This document shows positions 44,885-56,838 of a stretch of 64,000 bases of DNA, piece by piece. Position numbers and translations under genes: made by a program. The first letter of the stretch is position 1. Each line of letters starts with the position of its first letter. A model generated the notes under the pieces. The model saw only the letters and a program-made list of their open reading frames with translations, searched no databases and was not told where the DNA came from. Origin of the DNA: Crotalaria pallida (lineage: Eukaryota > Streptophyta > Magnoliopsida > Fabales > Fabaceae); assembly GCA_037953625.1 (NCBI GenBank), contig CM075650.1, positions 144,613,206-144,677,205 on the forward strand, given 5' to 3'.

Positions 44885-45780
44885 AATAGTCCTTAGACGA
44901 CATACGAGAAAGACATTGGGATAAGAGACAATCTCAAAAAATCTACAACAAAAGACTCGGAACAAAGATGAGCTCGACAATAGGCATAATTCGCAAGTAA
45001 ATCACGAGACTTACTCAGAAAGTCAATCTATGGCAAATAATAACTCATCTATAAGGGATAAATGTTGGATCATCTATAATTATATAGGATAACCGCTTAT
45101 CTAAATAAGATAAGATCATTTAAAGATTATTCTCACAAATAAAAGATTTATTAGGGAAATTCATCCGGCCTAGCAGCCCATGGAAACCTTATAAATACTA
45201 GCCTCCAGCCACTAGATGGAAAACACAACAACTACAACCCAAACTCCAATACACATAGAGTATACACGATATACACCCATACTCCTAAGAAGAGAAATCT
45301 AGCAGTGAGAATACCTGAATTCTTGTCATCCTCACAATGATAGTTGATCGCAGCCCTACCATAGCGAACCGATCACGGCCCCATCATAGAGAACTCATAT
45401 AATCGCCAAGGTCACCGCTAACAATATTAAGAGCCTTAGCCTCAGGATCCACACGTTCAGGCAGATTTGATCATATAGAGATCACTAGCCAGCTAAACGA
45501 CCTTCCTAGCTAGGAAAGGTGGTTTATTGCTGAACTCTCTCAGGAACAACTCTTCACGCCGCCTGCAATACTCCTCTCATGCATGCACAATATCAACGTA
45601 TCCATAAGAACTACGTTGTCTTGATTTCCAAAAACATAATTCGAACGGGTAAGTAAGATCGAGATCTCCATTTTGCCAAACTATACGTCTTACACAAGGA
45701 CCTCTACTTTATTTAAGTAAAACATATTTCTTGGTTCTTGAAACAACAATTTACTACTCATTTCTTTCGCATTCTAAATT
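44885..45780 (+). mobile_element. Possible LTR-element fragment inserted in the LINE
   Basis: A less AT-rich stretch between two LINE pieces. A TATA-like TTATAAATAC at about 45189 follows a GC-richer segment, as in an LTR U3. I could not find convincing TG...CA ends or a TSD, so the class is open. Confidence 0.3.
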
Positions 45781-45784
45781 CAGC

Positions 45785-46039
45785 CTAGCCAACAACCCTA
45801 ACTTGAACCTTTGATTCGGTAAGCTCATCATCTTTTAGATCAATTTGTTGGATAACTTCGGAAGCCTTTACAATTCTATTTTCAATTAAATAAATCACTT
45901 CCTTGTTCCTTAATTTCAACCCCTTCCTAAGCTTCCTCATCCCTCCACCTGAATTTAAGCCCATAAATTTTCTACTTCTTTTCCAAAGCACATGTTTTCC
46001 TTTTGAAATTTTATTGACAATACATGTTACTATTGTCAT
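45785..46039 (-). pseudogene. LINE ORF2 upstream piece
   Basis: KLRKGLKLRNKEVIYLIENR and VKASEVIQQIDLKDDE resemble the helical linker of plant LINE ORF2 between endonuclease and RT (LK..L..WNKEVFG...I...EIQELD). Same strand as, and upstream of, the RT remnant at 43400-44880, so probably the same LINE. Confidence 0.55.
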
Positions 46040-47169
46040 TGTTGAAAGAAGGTTTTATAGATAAAATCTCATTTAAAATCAACTTTTTTTTTAAACATAT
46101 TTAAAATCAACTTTGTTACTAGATAAATTGAATAGATTAATTGTATTATCTATTGAGTGTAAAATGCTATAATCACTTGATTAATAAATTTTGATAAATG
46201 ATTTTGAAGCTCAAAAAGATAAAAAGGTAAAAAGGTGAAATGAAAATTTATGAAGCCCAAGATATGAATTTCTTCTATACTTCCATAATTTCTAGATACG
46301 ATCTTGCTCAATTATTTCACAAACGAATTGAATAAAAAATTAAATTTAATTCATTATTAGACAAATGGAATTTGTTAATAAATCTACCAAACTAAAAAAA
46401 AAATCAGTGGTAGGTTGGTGATGATTCTAAAAAAGAAATTAGCAATATGTGGAAAAAATATATATAGGAATGTTGAGGGGAATAATAAAATTTTATGCAT
46501 CAACATTTTTTACTTTGATTTCATATATTGTGGGTTTAAAAAACTTTATGCGTACGTGAACATTTTTTCATTATATTTGTGGATTTAAACATCATTGTTT
46601 CTTAGATAAGTTTATTTGAATGAGAGAAAAGTGAAAACTGATTTAAAAAAAAAAAATGTAACAAATAGAAAAAGATGAAACAAAAGGAAAATGTATGTGA
46701 AGTGGTTTTTGCTGTCGTGAGGCTGACGTCCCGATTATGTGAGAATGAGTACGTTCCGGGTTAATAACATGATATACTCTGCAAACTCCTTGGATTATTA
46801 TTCATTTAAAAAAAAAAAAACTCCTTGGATTATTAAATTATTAAAAGATATATGCATTTTAAATGACATAATACTTTTTCCTTTTTTTAATGTTTAAGCC
46901 CTATGTAAGTAGTAGAAAGGGCATGCAGTGGCAAACATGCATCATTTCCTTTTGCCACTGCTTATCTAGGTGGCCATTATGGCATTCGAACTACCCCTAT
47001 TAGTCCACATTCCTCCTCAGTCCTCAACTTCTTTGCTCTTTTCTTCTATTCAATTTTTTTTTCGAGATAATGGAAAATTGTTGATTATCTTGCCAAAATT
47101 ATATTTCATATGGCCCTTTTTTCTTTTTTCTAGATTACATAATTTTTTTAATAAAATATTATATATTTA

Positions 47170-47270
47170 CTTTTTTTTTTACATGAGAGGTCTGAGACTA
47201 GAACCCATGATCTAAGGGAGGGGAAATCCTAAGTGTCCCTGCAGCCACCAACTGAACTGTCTTACGCGTA
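47170..47270 (-). mobile_element. SINE-like fragment
   Basis: Minus strand: A-box-like CAGTTCAGTTGGTGGC, B-box-like GGGTTCTAGTCTC, and an A-run (T-run at 47171-47180). No matching short TSD next to it. Confidence 0.45.
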
Positions 47271-47409
47271 CAGTGGCAAACATGCATCATTTGCTTTGTA
47301 CCGTTCTTCGTGTAGCATGATTTCATTTGTCAAACTATGGTTGGTTATTATTTATTACAGTTTAATTATGGACAGTTTAATTATGGTTCCAGAAATGTGA
47401 TGCACATAT

Positions 47410-47410
<1 letters not shown>

Positions 47411-47450
<40 letters not shown>
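47411..47450. repeat. (TA)n microsatellite
   Basis: About 20 TA units. Confidence 0.9.
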
Positions 47451-47452
<2 letters not shown>

Positions 47453-47710
47453 ACACATAACTTTATAATAATATTTCATAATGAGAAGGTACAATCCTGA
47501 TCATCTGTAAACTGGCTTGTAAGTACATATACTTAATATACTTTTACTTTCAAAAAAGGAAATCTGGCTTGTAAGTACGTATTTATTACCTTATCATGTG
47601 CATGCTTTCTTTTTTTTCTTTTTTAAAATAAAATATAGTCATGTAAGTATAAAATATGGGTAAGATCAGGTGAGCACAAAGTTTAGAGATAGATGCAATT
47701 AATGAGTTTA

Positions 47711-47904
47711 TTTATTTATTTATTTTTTCACCAAGGGTAGTATCCTGCAGCTGAAGACTAATTCCATCTGAGGCGTAGAGATCATCGAAATGAGTTTTGC
47801 TTCTAAACAAAGCTTTTTCCATACCCATGGCAGGGATCGAACCTCTGACATCATGGTTAAGAAACTCAGCTATCTATCAACTGTGTTGAGGCTTGTTGGT
47901 ATGA
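47711..47904 (-). mobile_element. SINE with perfect 15-bp TSD
   Basis: TSD CAATTAATGAGTTTA at 47696-47710 and 47905-47919. Minus strand: A-box-like head near 47860-47895, B box GAGGTTCGATCCC, and a tail of AAAT units (TTTA repeats at 47711-47725). A different family from the one at 5327-5550. Confidence 0.9.
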
Positions 47905-47999
47905 CAATTAATGAGTTTAGTAAAGAAGTATACTAGCGAATTTTAACCCCTATTTTTTTCATGTATTTGAAGTTTCAAATCACTTAATATTATGATTCT

Positions 48000-50200
48000 T
48001 GAGTCATTTATAATAATTTGGACTTGAGTTAATATTGAGTTGAATTTTGGATCTAATTATTTTAACATGGTATCAAAGTCTACTTCAATATTGATGAGTT
48101 ATGAATTAGGTTTTGAGTTTAGAGTTAGATATACTGAATTCTGCATTTTATATATATCAATTAAGGGTGCGTTAACGTATTGAAATCTCATATCCATCAA
48201 TAATATGAGCCAAGAGTCATTTATAATGATAACTTGTGTATCTTTTTCTTGATGAACTGGCTTTTGGGAGAGTTAGGCTCAATTATTTCAACATGGTACT
48301 TATTTGAAGTCGTCTTACATCGCTTGTCTCATTCTCTTGAATGTGATTTAAATACATACATGTTGGATCACTTTTCTCATTGATAAATGCTTTTAAGATG
48401 GAACTTTGCATAGTAATGAAGTCATGCATAGCCCAATTTCTCTCCCATCGTTAGATGATAATAGATGCATGTCTTTTATTCTTTACAAACCAAAGATAAG
48501 CTTTCCGCTTAATTCGTTTAGCTTCGTTGGAATGGTGTATTGTAAGTCTTACATTTAATGACATACAATGTCAAATTTTGTTGAAAAACTTATCAAAAAC
48601 ATGTGGAATCCTATTGGCCTAAGTTATTTTTGGGGGTGAAAATAACAACTTTGACCCATGATTTAACGCTTTGATTCATAGATATAGACATCTAGTCGTT
48701 TACATAATTCTCATTTTTTATCCGTTCATTGTCGATTTTAAACTTATATGACATCATATAAATGAAATCCTCTCCTCCAAATTGGTTCACAAACATTTTT
48801 CATCAAAAAATGAGGGAGGAGAGAAAATGAGGTGGGTCACACCAGAAAAAAATTTTCTCTCCCCCATAGAAGAGAGAATGGGAGGAAAATGAGTTTTGAC
48901 ATGTAAAATTACCTATCTGCAATTCATTTATTCATTTTATTAATTTGTTTTTTTTAAATAATTGAAAAAAAATAAAGCTTTTTTTTTTCGATGAAAAATT
49001 ATTATTTTTTAAATTTTGGACTCATAATTTTTATCATATAATAAAAAATTGAAGTAAAAAAATCTTTGGCTATGTTAAATATACATACATGTAAAAAAAA
49101 AGAAAAAAATATTTATTTCTATTTCGTAAAAAAGGGTCTAGTTGTCTTTTGACAAATTTGTTGTTTTCTCTCTTTCCTCTTTTTTCTCCAACCAAACGAA
49201 AGGAAAGAAAACTCAACTTTTCTCTCTTTTCCATTTCTTCACATTTTCTCTCATACCAAACAACCACAAATCTACCCATTTTCTCACCATAATTTCTCTT
49301 CCCTATTTCTCTCTTCTCATTTTCTCTATTTCCATTTTCTCTCGTGCAACCAAACAAAGCCTAGAGTATATCATCATCAAAAGTGAAATTAAAAAATAAA
49401 TAAATAAATAAATACTGTAAAAAATTGTGATGAACTAACAGAGATATGAATGTCAATCATCTCAGATTGTCGGATAGAAAGGAATGATTACCCCCACGCC
49501 CCACTCTTGGTATAGTGACTGTGTGCGTGGGTTACGTTCACCATTCTTGTCCTTATGCTGTCCCTCCATCCAACTCTGTCTCTGGGCTTCTCATCACTCT
49601 CTCTTATCACTCTCTTTCTTTTATTTCTATGAATTGAAACCAAACTGCATTCTATTCCTTTTCATTTCATTTCATTTGCCAGCTGAGAGACAACCCGTGC
49701 CATGCCCTACAGAAAAAAAAAACATGCTGTGCTGTATGTTGTGACTAGACACTGCCCCCCTCTGTCATTTATCATTTATATATGTTATACATGTATGATG
49801 TTCATTCATATAATCATATCATATTCTTTAGCTTTTCAAATATCAGGGAATTGTGAATCGTCGTTTTGTAAACTTTAGCCCATGAAGTCTGTAATTAATC
49901 ATTGCCATCTTCTTGTTTTGGATTCTATGTTGCTTGTTTTTTTCTTCAGATTCCCAATTTTTGAAACTACGTACTGACCGATGAGTGATGAACTTGGAAG
50001 TCATAATATATATTTTAACCATTGAATGAATTATACAGGTATAAAGTATAAACTATGGATTGCTACTGTGCAAAAAAAGCAGCTTTTAACTATGCTCTGT
50101 GCCCTTATGAATGAGATTCACTGTTTACAATGTGAGTAATGATATATCTTTAGTGTTTTTATTATAAGTTATTTTTAATGATAAAGTCATGTCTTGCTGA
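48000..50200. other. Intergenic DNA
   Basis: No gene recognised. The 49440-49760 stretch is GC-richer and CT-rich on the plus strand, with short open frames only; no known miRNA sequence was recognised. Confidence 0.5.
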
Positions 50201-50207
50201 ACCTGAT

Positions 50208-50365
50208 TTTCTGTCCTAAATCATGTCCTCAACTCTATCTCCAATTAATTACATTTCATTATGGAAAATAACTTTCCAATTGTTATGGTATTTTTGTAAT
50301 ATTTAATGAAATGTGATTGATTTGGGACAGGGTTGAGAACACAGTTTGAGACAGAATATCCTGGT
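50208..50365. repeat. Dispersed ~165-bp repeat, copy 2 of 2
   Basis: Ends TCTGTCCTAAATCATGTCC and GACAGAATATCCTG; interior matches copy 1 at 37663-37832. Confidence 0.7.
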
Positions 50366-50520
50366 CCATGTCTTGCACACCCTAATTGGTGGTTCGCATT
50401 TATTATAAAAAAATTAAAAAAATAAAGAATATATGTCAAATCTTATGGTTTGTAGAGTGATTAGCCAGCTTCTAACTACTACCGAGTGGTATAATAAACA
50501 CTTTTTAAAAGCATAAATTT

Positions 50521-50666
50521 TTAGGGCACTTGTTAAGGTTACTACATATGAAAAAAAAATCATAAGTCCACATTCACCACTCTCTCGAAAACATAAAAAA
50601 TCACACTTTCCAATAATTTTTATCTATAATTACTCCCTTAACAGGGCACTTGTTAGCATTTTCCTA
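50521..50666. repeat. Dispersed ~150-bp repeat, copy 3 of 3
   Basis: AGGGCACTTGTTAAGGTTAC start, CTCTCTCGAAAAC interior and GGGCACTTGTTAGCATTTTC end, as in copies 1 and 2. Confidence 0.75.
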
Positions 50667-50911
50667 AATTTTTTTATTGAGTGAAGAATATGAAACAATT
50701 TATATGCTATTTTCGCTTAATAAGTAGCCTTATCATTTTATAGGATTTTGCAATATGTTTATTGGTTAGCATCCATATTTGTAAAGTGTTAAAGTTTCAT
50801 GGTCTACTCTAGAATCTGTGACTATGTATCGAATATCACATGAAGTTATGAGCTACACTATTTATATCGATATTTAGCTTAGATCCACGAAATTAAATTA
50901 ATAATTAAATA

Positions 50912-51182
50912 TTTCCTTCGGTCCTATTTATAAAACCCTTTTGGGGTTTTTCATTATATCAAGGAAAGTGATTAAATTTGTTAGTGACATTGGAAATGTG
51001 AAAATTTGATATACTTTTCCAAAACTATCCCTATCATTACTATTGGAACTCTAAAAAGTGTTCACTTAACGGGGGTGTTGGTGGAAAGAAGTAATTAAAT
51101 GCTATTGAAAATTGAAAAGGAGTATTATAAATAGGGCCAAAATAAAAACCCAAAAAAATCTTATAACTAAGACCGGAGTGAG
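50912..51182. mobile_element. Stowaway-like MITE
   Basis: TA flanks; ends TTTCCTTCGGTCCTATTTATA and, inverted, CTCACTCCGGTCTTAGTTATA. Confidence 0.7.
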
Positions 51183-51306
51183 TAGGTTTTACGTTATATA
51201 TAATGAACATTGTTATTAGCATGTCTCTTAGAATTGGGTTACTCACTTTTTGTTTATTTTTGCTTGAGGGTAGACTGTAGCTTGCCCTTATATGTTCGCA
51301 AAGATA

Positions 51307-51588
51307 CTCCCTCCTGCTCGAATTATAAGCAACAAAAAAATATATTTCTTTTGATTTAAAATATAAGCAAAATTAACTAACTGTATTAAATTTGTTTCAT
51401 TCCCAATGTCACTTTCCCAAAACATCTCTAAAAAATTGTTATCTTATTTAATTTGTTTAATTTACAATACTACTTTCCTAAAATATTTTTATATTTTTTA
51501 TAAATTTGAGAAAATTAAATATAATTAACTAACCTCTTTAATAAGCATAAAATTAATTGAAATTGCTTATAATTCGAGTTGGAGGGAG
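51307..51588. mobile_element. Stowaway-like MITE
   Basis: TA flanks; ends CTCCCTCCTGCTCGAATTAT and, inverted, CTCCCTCCAACTCGAATTAT. Confidence 0.85.
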
Positions 51589-51694
51589 TAATTGGCTAAG
51601 CGGACAGACTTAATTTGAGAATTGGGCATGAAATCCATGCCCTGTTCGCACGCCAAAGTCATAATTACCAATATTAGTTGTTAGTTGAGAGATG

Positions 51695-51959
51695 CTCCCT
51701 CCGGTCTTATATATAAGTCTTCTTTTAAGACTTTTTCTTTTTCTTAAGCCCCATTTTTAATTTTCAATGGCATTAATTACTTTTTTTTTTTCATAAACAC
51801 CCTTGTTTACTTAACACTTTTTACATTCCCAATAATAATTATAGGGGTACTTTTGAAAATAATACCAAATATTTACATTTCCAATGCTACTAACTAACTT
51901 TCTTAAAGGGAGTGAAATTGGTCAAAAGGTGCTTATATTAGGGATCGAAGCTGAGGGAG
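51695..51959. mobile_element. Stowaway-like MITE
   Basis: Ends CTCCCTCCGGTCTTATATAT and, inverted, CTCCCTCAGCTTCGATCCC; right TA present, left changed to TG. Confidence 0.75.
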
Positions 51960-51997
51960 TATATTGTATAGGTGAAGAAAAGGAATCAAAATTATTT

Positions 51998-52297
51998 TAA
52001 CTCATTTGGTTTCTTACCTTATTTTTCATTATCAAATTATTGGCCTCAACATATTGGTCTTTCATGTTTTTTTTCGCTATCAACTTGGTCTTTGAATCAC
52101 TATTCATCCTACGTATCATTATACATTTGTATCGTTGACGAAAAAAATGACACGTGTGTATATCACATTCATCCATGTAAGATGAACATTGACTCAAAGA
52201 CCAAATTGATAGTGAATACGAACGTGAGGAACCGATATAATATAAAAAAATGAAAAACTAATTTAACAACCAAAAATAAAAAGACGAAATGAGTAGT
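51998..52297. mobile_element. Inverted-repeat MITE related to 24417-24757
   Basis: Shares with that element the order TTATTTTTCA, TTGG(T/C)CT and the inner GACATTGACT/AACATTGACTCAAAG region; ends are decayed. Confidence 0.5.
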
Positions 52298-53368
52298 TTA
52301 GAAAAAAAAAATTTATATACCAAGCTAAGCTAAGAATTCCCATGGCGACACTCACGAAATTACACTTTTTTTTTTTACACTTGCCTTTTATATTTATATT
52401 TATATTAAACGGTCCTATATATTTATGTTTCAAAATTTTTATTTAAACATCAAGGAAATTTCAATAGTATTATTCTTTAGAAAGATATTGAATCTAATAA
52501 AACTTAGTCCTCGGAGATAAAAGAATCGAGCGTATAAGAGTATGTTTGTTTCCTCGTTTAGATCTCTCAAATGCAGAAGTTTCTTCTTAGCGGTGTTGGC
52601 ATAAACGCTCGTTTGTAGAGTCTCCAACACAGAACCAAATGAAGCCTATGTCTATAAGATCGAGCTTGTTAGTGTTGGCACCAATAGGAACACACGGTGC
52701 AAGAGATACAAGATGTTGGGCGTGCACACATGTCAGTCTAGAGATAGAGAAAAAGAGTGAGAGCATCAGAAAGCCCACCTGCACCTAATTGATGAAGCAG
52801 CTGCAACTCTAAACCCCACACCTCACCTCACTACCTCACTTAGTGTCCCAACTTTTGTACCCTTCCAAATGGTTCTACTTGAACAGTCATTTTCAGACAC
52901 TTACACGACCATCATTCGCTGATGTGATTCTTTATTCTTCTTTTGCAGCAGCCAGCAGAGAATGTGCAGATCAAGCTAGTTGAATTACACTGTTCGCTTC
53001 TGCTTCTTTGTGATCCCTTTCAACTTGGTAAACCAGCACATAGCTACTACCTACTACATACCTAGCATGAAAAATACATGCATGCCCTCAGTTTTTTTAG
53101 CAATCATTTTTAATATATATTTTTTCCATCTTAAATTAAATATAAGATTTTTTTTTATATTTTAAATGTATCTTTATTTATAAGATTTTTTATTAATTTT
53201 TAATGACAATTGATTATTTTTTTTTACAAACATGCATTCTTATTCACTTAACACTTTTTAGAGTTTCATCAAAATATTTATTACATGGATAGTTAATTAG
53301 AAGAAAAAAACATATCAAATATTCACATTTCCCAATGCAACTAACTAAATTAATTAACTTTCTTAGTA

Positions 53369-53923
53369 GACGATCTGATCCTATATTTAAGACCCTTTTA
53401 GAAAAAAAAAAGATTGGTCATATTTGTAAGATCTCATTTATATTTTCAATAACATTTAATTACTTCTTTCCAAAAATATTTATATTAAGTCAACACTTTT
53501 TAGAATCGCAATAACAATTGTAAGGGTAGTTTGAAAAAGTATATTAAATGTTTATATGTTCAATACTGCTTCCGTTTCATATGTAGTGTTGTTTTAGCAT
53601 TTGTACTATGTTTCATAAGTCTTGTTGTTTTATAAACCCAATACATAATTAATGTTATTTTCCAAACATACCCTTATTTATTACACTCTCTTTTTCACTT
53701 CCAATACATTTCTCTCTCTTCAATAATGATTATATAGGGACATTATAGTCAAAATACAACAAATCCTTACATCGATCATTTAACCATTTCTTAAACTTGT
53801 GCATAACCTTAAAACACAATACATAAGAAACGGAGAGAGTACCACTAACAATATTAATCCACTTTTTTGATAAATGTAAGTTTCTAAAAAAAAAATCTTA
53901 CATATATATAGGATCATAAGGAG
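53369..53923. mobile_element. MITE interrupted by a second MITE
   Basis: Outer ends CTGATCCTATATTTAAGA and, inverted, CTCCTTATGATCCTATATATA. Inside at 53566-53839 is a TA-flanked element with ends CTGCTTCCGTTTCATATG and, inverted, CTCTCTCCGTTTCTTATG. The inner one is younger. Confidence 0.7.
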
Positions 53924-54189
53924 TAAATCTAACTAGTTTTTATTTTAGAATTAATCACATTAATAAACAAGATATATATAAATAGGAGTAAAGTTAAAGT
54001 TATATAGGAACTATTATTGGCAATAAACATGATAAAATAGTCTAATTTTTCAGAATTAATCTTACCAATGAAATGTCTATGATGACGGTACTTTCAGATC
54101 AATGTATCATATATTAAAATACAGGTAATTTGAACAAAAAAAACAAAATACAATAGATAAAGATTAAAGAGTTTAGTATTTATTATATA

Positions 54190-56838
54190 TCTACTATCTA
54201 TATATAAAAAGACGCCTATTCGAGGTATCACGTTTGTTGGAAAAATTTTCGAGGCACCACGTTTGTTCGCTTAAAGAATACTCGCACCAGAGCGATTTTA
54301 GGAAGATAATCATTATCTATCTGTGAAATAATTATCCTTAGTTGTCGAAAATTAAATAAATAATTCAAATTTATTTAATCTTATATGTGAAATCATTATC
54401 TTTAGTTTCAAAATTTATTTAATCTTATATTATTCTTCGATTTAAAATTTATTTAATCTTATCTGTTAAATCATTATCCTTAGTTTGACAAGTTTTTCAA
54501 ATCATTATATATAGTACGGAATATGCATTTGATGACTCCTCAATAATATTTTAGCATTTATGTGAATTGACTCACAAACTTATGAATATTCAGGTAAACA
54601 ACACTCTTACAATTATATTGGCCTTCAATTTTTTTTATTTATTTTTTAGTCATTAAATTTTTCTAATTCTAATAATTGTTGCTCATTTTAATTTATATTA
54701 TTTGATTCTTAACTTTATCTCTAATTACGTACTTACTTTAATTCAGCAATTTGTGCAATTTGTGTGCACCATTGATCAAAATGTGGTTTGTTCAAAATTT
54801 TGATTTGGGTTAATTAATTATGATGTTAGGGAGTGGAGAAAAATAAGTGGAGGAGTCCATCCCGACAAAGTAAATAATGTTCAACCAGTTTGTTTTTTAT
54901 AGTGACTGGTTCTTCAATTGCAGGTGACAAAGAGTGCATCAAAATCTAATGTTGCATTGTTTTAGGGTGACTATCATAAACTACTAAGGAAGATGGTTAT
55001 TTATTGTTGTATGCATCAATGACCTCTTTAATCACGCAAACAGTGGAAGATGGCATGTGACGGTGGCCGATATACACAGTCCTACCTTTTCATCTTCTTG
55101 AGAGATTCAAGCTTTAATTTAAGAAGACTTTATTTATGATTGCGACAATATAATAATAGGATTTTATTTTTTTCTATAATATATTTGTCTATTGAAATAA
55201 ATAAAAATCATCCTATATAAAAATAAGATTTGATTTTATGCTTGATGTAAATATTTTTTTGTTTTTTGTTTTTTATTGTGACAAGAGAATTAAATAATAA
55301 TAACAAACCAAATGTAATCATCCTATATAATAATAGGATTTGATTTTCCTTCTATAACATATTTTGTCTATTGTAATATATAAAAATCATCCTATATAAA
55401 AATATGATTTGATTTTATGCTTGATGTAATTTTTTTTTTGTTTTTTTATTGTGACAAGAAAATTAAAACTATTTTTTAATGAAGAAAATTAAAACTATTA
55501 ATAATAAATCAAATGCTTTTAACAATATTATCTTTCTATTTTTTTTCTCATATGATATGAATTATTAGTCCGAGAACAATTAATAATTTTAAATATCAAT
55601 TGCGAAAAAAAGTAAAAATTACGTTGATAAACTAAATTTATGTTTAATCACTCACACCGTTACTAAGATTTATATTATTAAATCTTTTCTATGTTATGTT
55701 GTTGTTGATTTTTATATTCATTTTTGGTTATATTGTTGAGTTCCAGAAAAATAGTCTTCCTCATGCGCCTATTCTTCTATTCCTAAGCTTCAGTGACAAA
55801 TATCCAATTGTTTGTTAATAGATGATATCATCTTTGCAGAAGAAATTTAAATCAAAATGATCAGAGCAATAAGAATAAAGATTTTTAGGATTTAATCTTA
55901 TTATTAACCTGAGATAAGATAATCGATGAAAAAGATAAAAATATTTAATTATGATTAATACTCTCTCCGTCCCATTATCTTGGTAAAAAAATACACTTTT
56001 TTTTTGTCCCAAATCAAAGTAAAAATAATAAATGAAAAATCTTAAAGATTGTATATTATATTCATGATTGATTCATGATTGAATAAGTACGGAAAGATAC
56101 AATTAATTACAAAAAAAGAAAATTTGATGATCCATTAATTTTTCAATTATTATTATTACATCCATTAAATATATTATTACATCCAATTATTATTATATAT
56201 TCAAATTTGTATTAATTATAATAATAGGGAAATTTGTGTGATTGAAATTTGTAATCATACATTATATTTGATTTTGAAAATCGAATCAGGCATTGTATCA
56301 AAAGGATATTTTCTTATTTTTGTTGACTTCGTTGACTTTTACCAAGATAATGGGACGAAGGGAGTAAGAATAAATGTGATAATCATATTTAAAAAAAAAA
56401 CTAAGTGTAAAAAAAAACCTACTCCATCCATCACATAAATATAAGATTTATATCAAAATATCATCAAACAAAAAAATTAAAATGTATAATTCTGATTTAA
56501 TTTTGATTTATCGTAGTAAAGTCGATAATCATATATAAAAATGTCAATTTATGCATAAGATAAATAAGAAATATATGAGATAAAAAGTGTTACTTTTTTT
56601 TTATTATCAAAGTGTTACATTTTTAGAAGTACAAAATTTATCAACAAAATCATTTACATTATTTTTTTTTAAGTGTAGGTTGATTTGAACTTCTACCTTT
56701 TTGTATAATTATTTTTTGCTTTTTTTTAATAATAATCTTTACTTTATAATAAAAATAATAATAATTTTTAATTTAAAATATTTGATATAAAAAAATTAAA
56801 ATATCGACAATCCGTGTATAGCACGGGGTAAGAGCTAG
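54190..56838 (+). mobile_element. Non-autonomous Helitron
   Basis: Plant Helitrons start TC (often TCTCTACTATATATAAA) and end with a hairpin plus CTRR, inserting between A and T. Here the start is TCTACTATCTATATATAAAA at 54190 after an A. The end is a 5-bp stem (CCGTG 56812-56816, CACGG 56822-56826), then GGTAAGAG and CTAG at 56835-56838, followed by T. No Rep/helicase coding sequence is present. A MITE lies inside at 55961-56364. Confidence 0.85.
55961..56364. mobile_element. Stowaway-like MITE inside the Helitron
   Basis: TA flanks; ends CTCTCTCCGTCCCATTATCT and, inverted, CTCCCTTCGTCCCATTATCT, a long near-perfect TIR. Same family as 59357-59668 and 59863-60142. Confidence 0.9.

Noticed and set aside
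49440..49760. Possible miRNA precursor in a GC-richer stretch
   Set aside because: No long foldback and none of the common plant miRNA sequences could be recognised.
52900..53000. Possible exon after a splice-acceptor-like TTCTTCTTTTGCAG at about 52948
   Set aside because: The sequence after it gives only short frames and no protein I recognise; no matching upstream exon was found.
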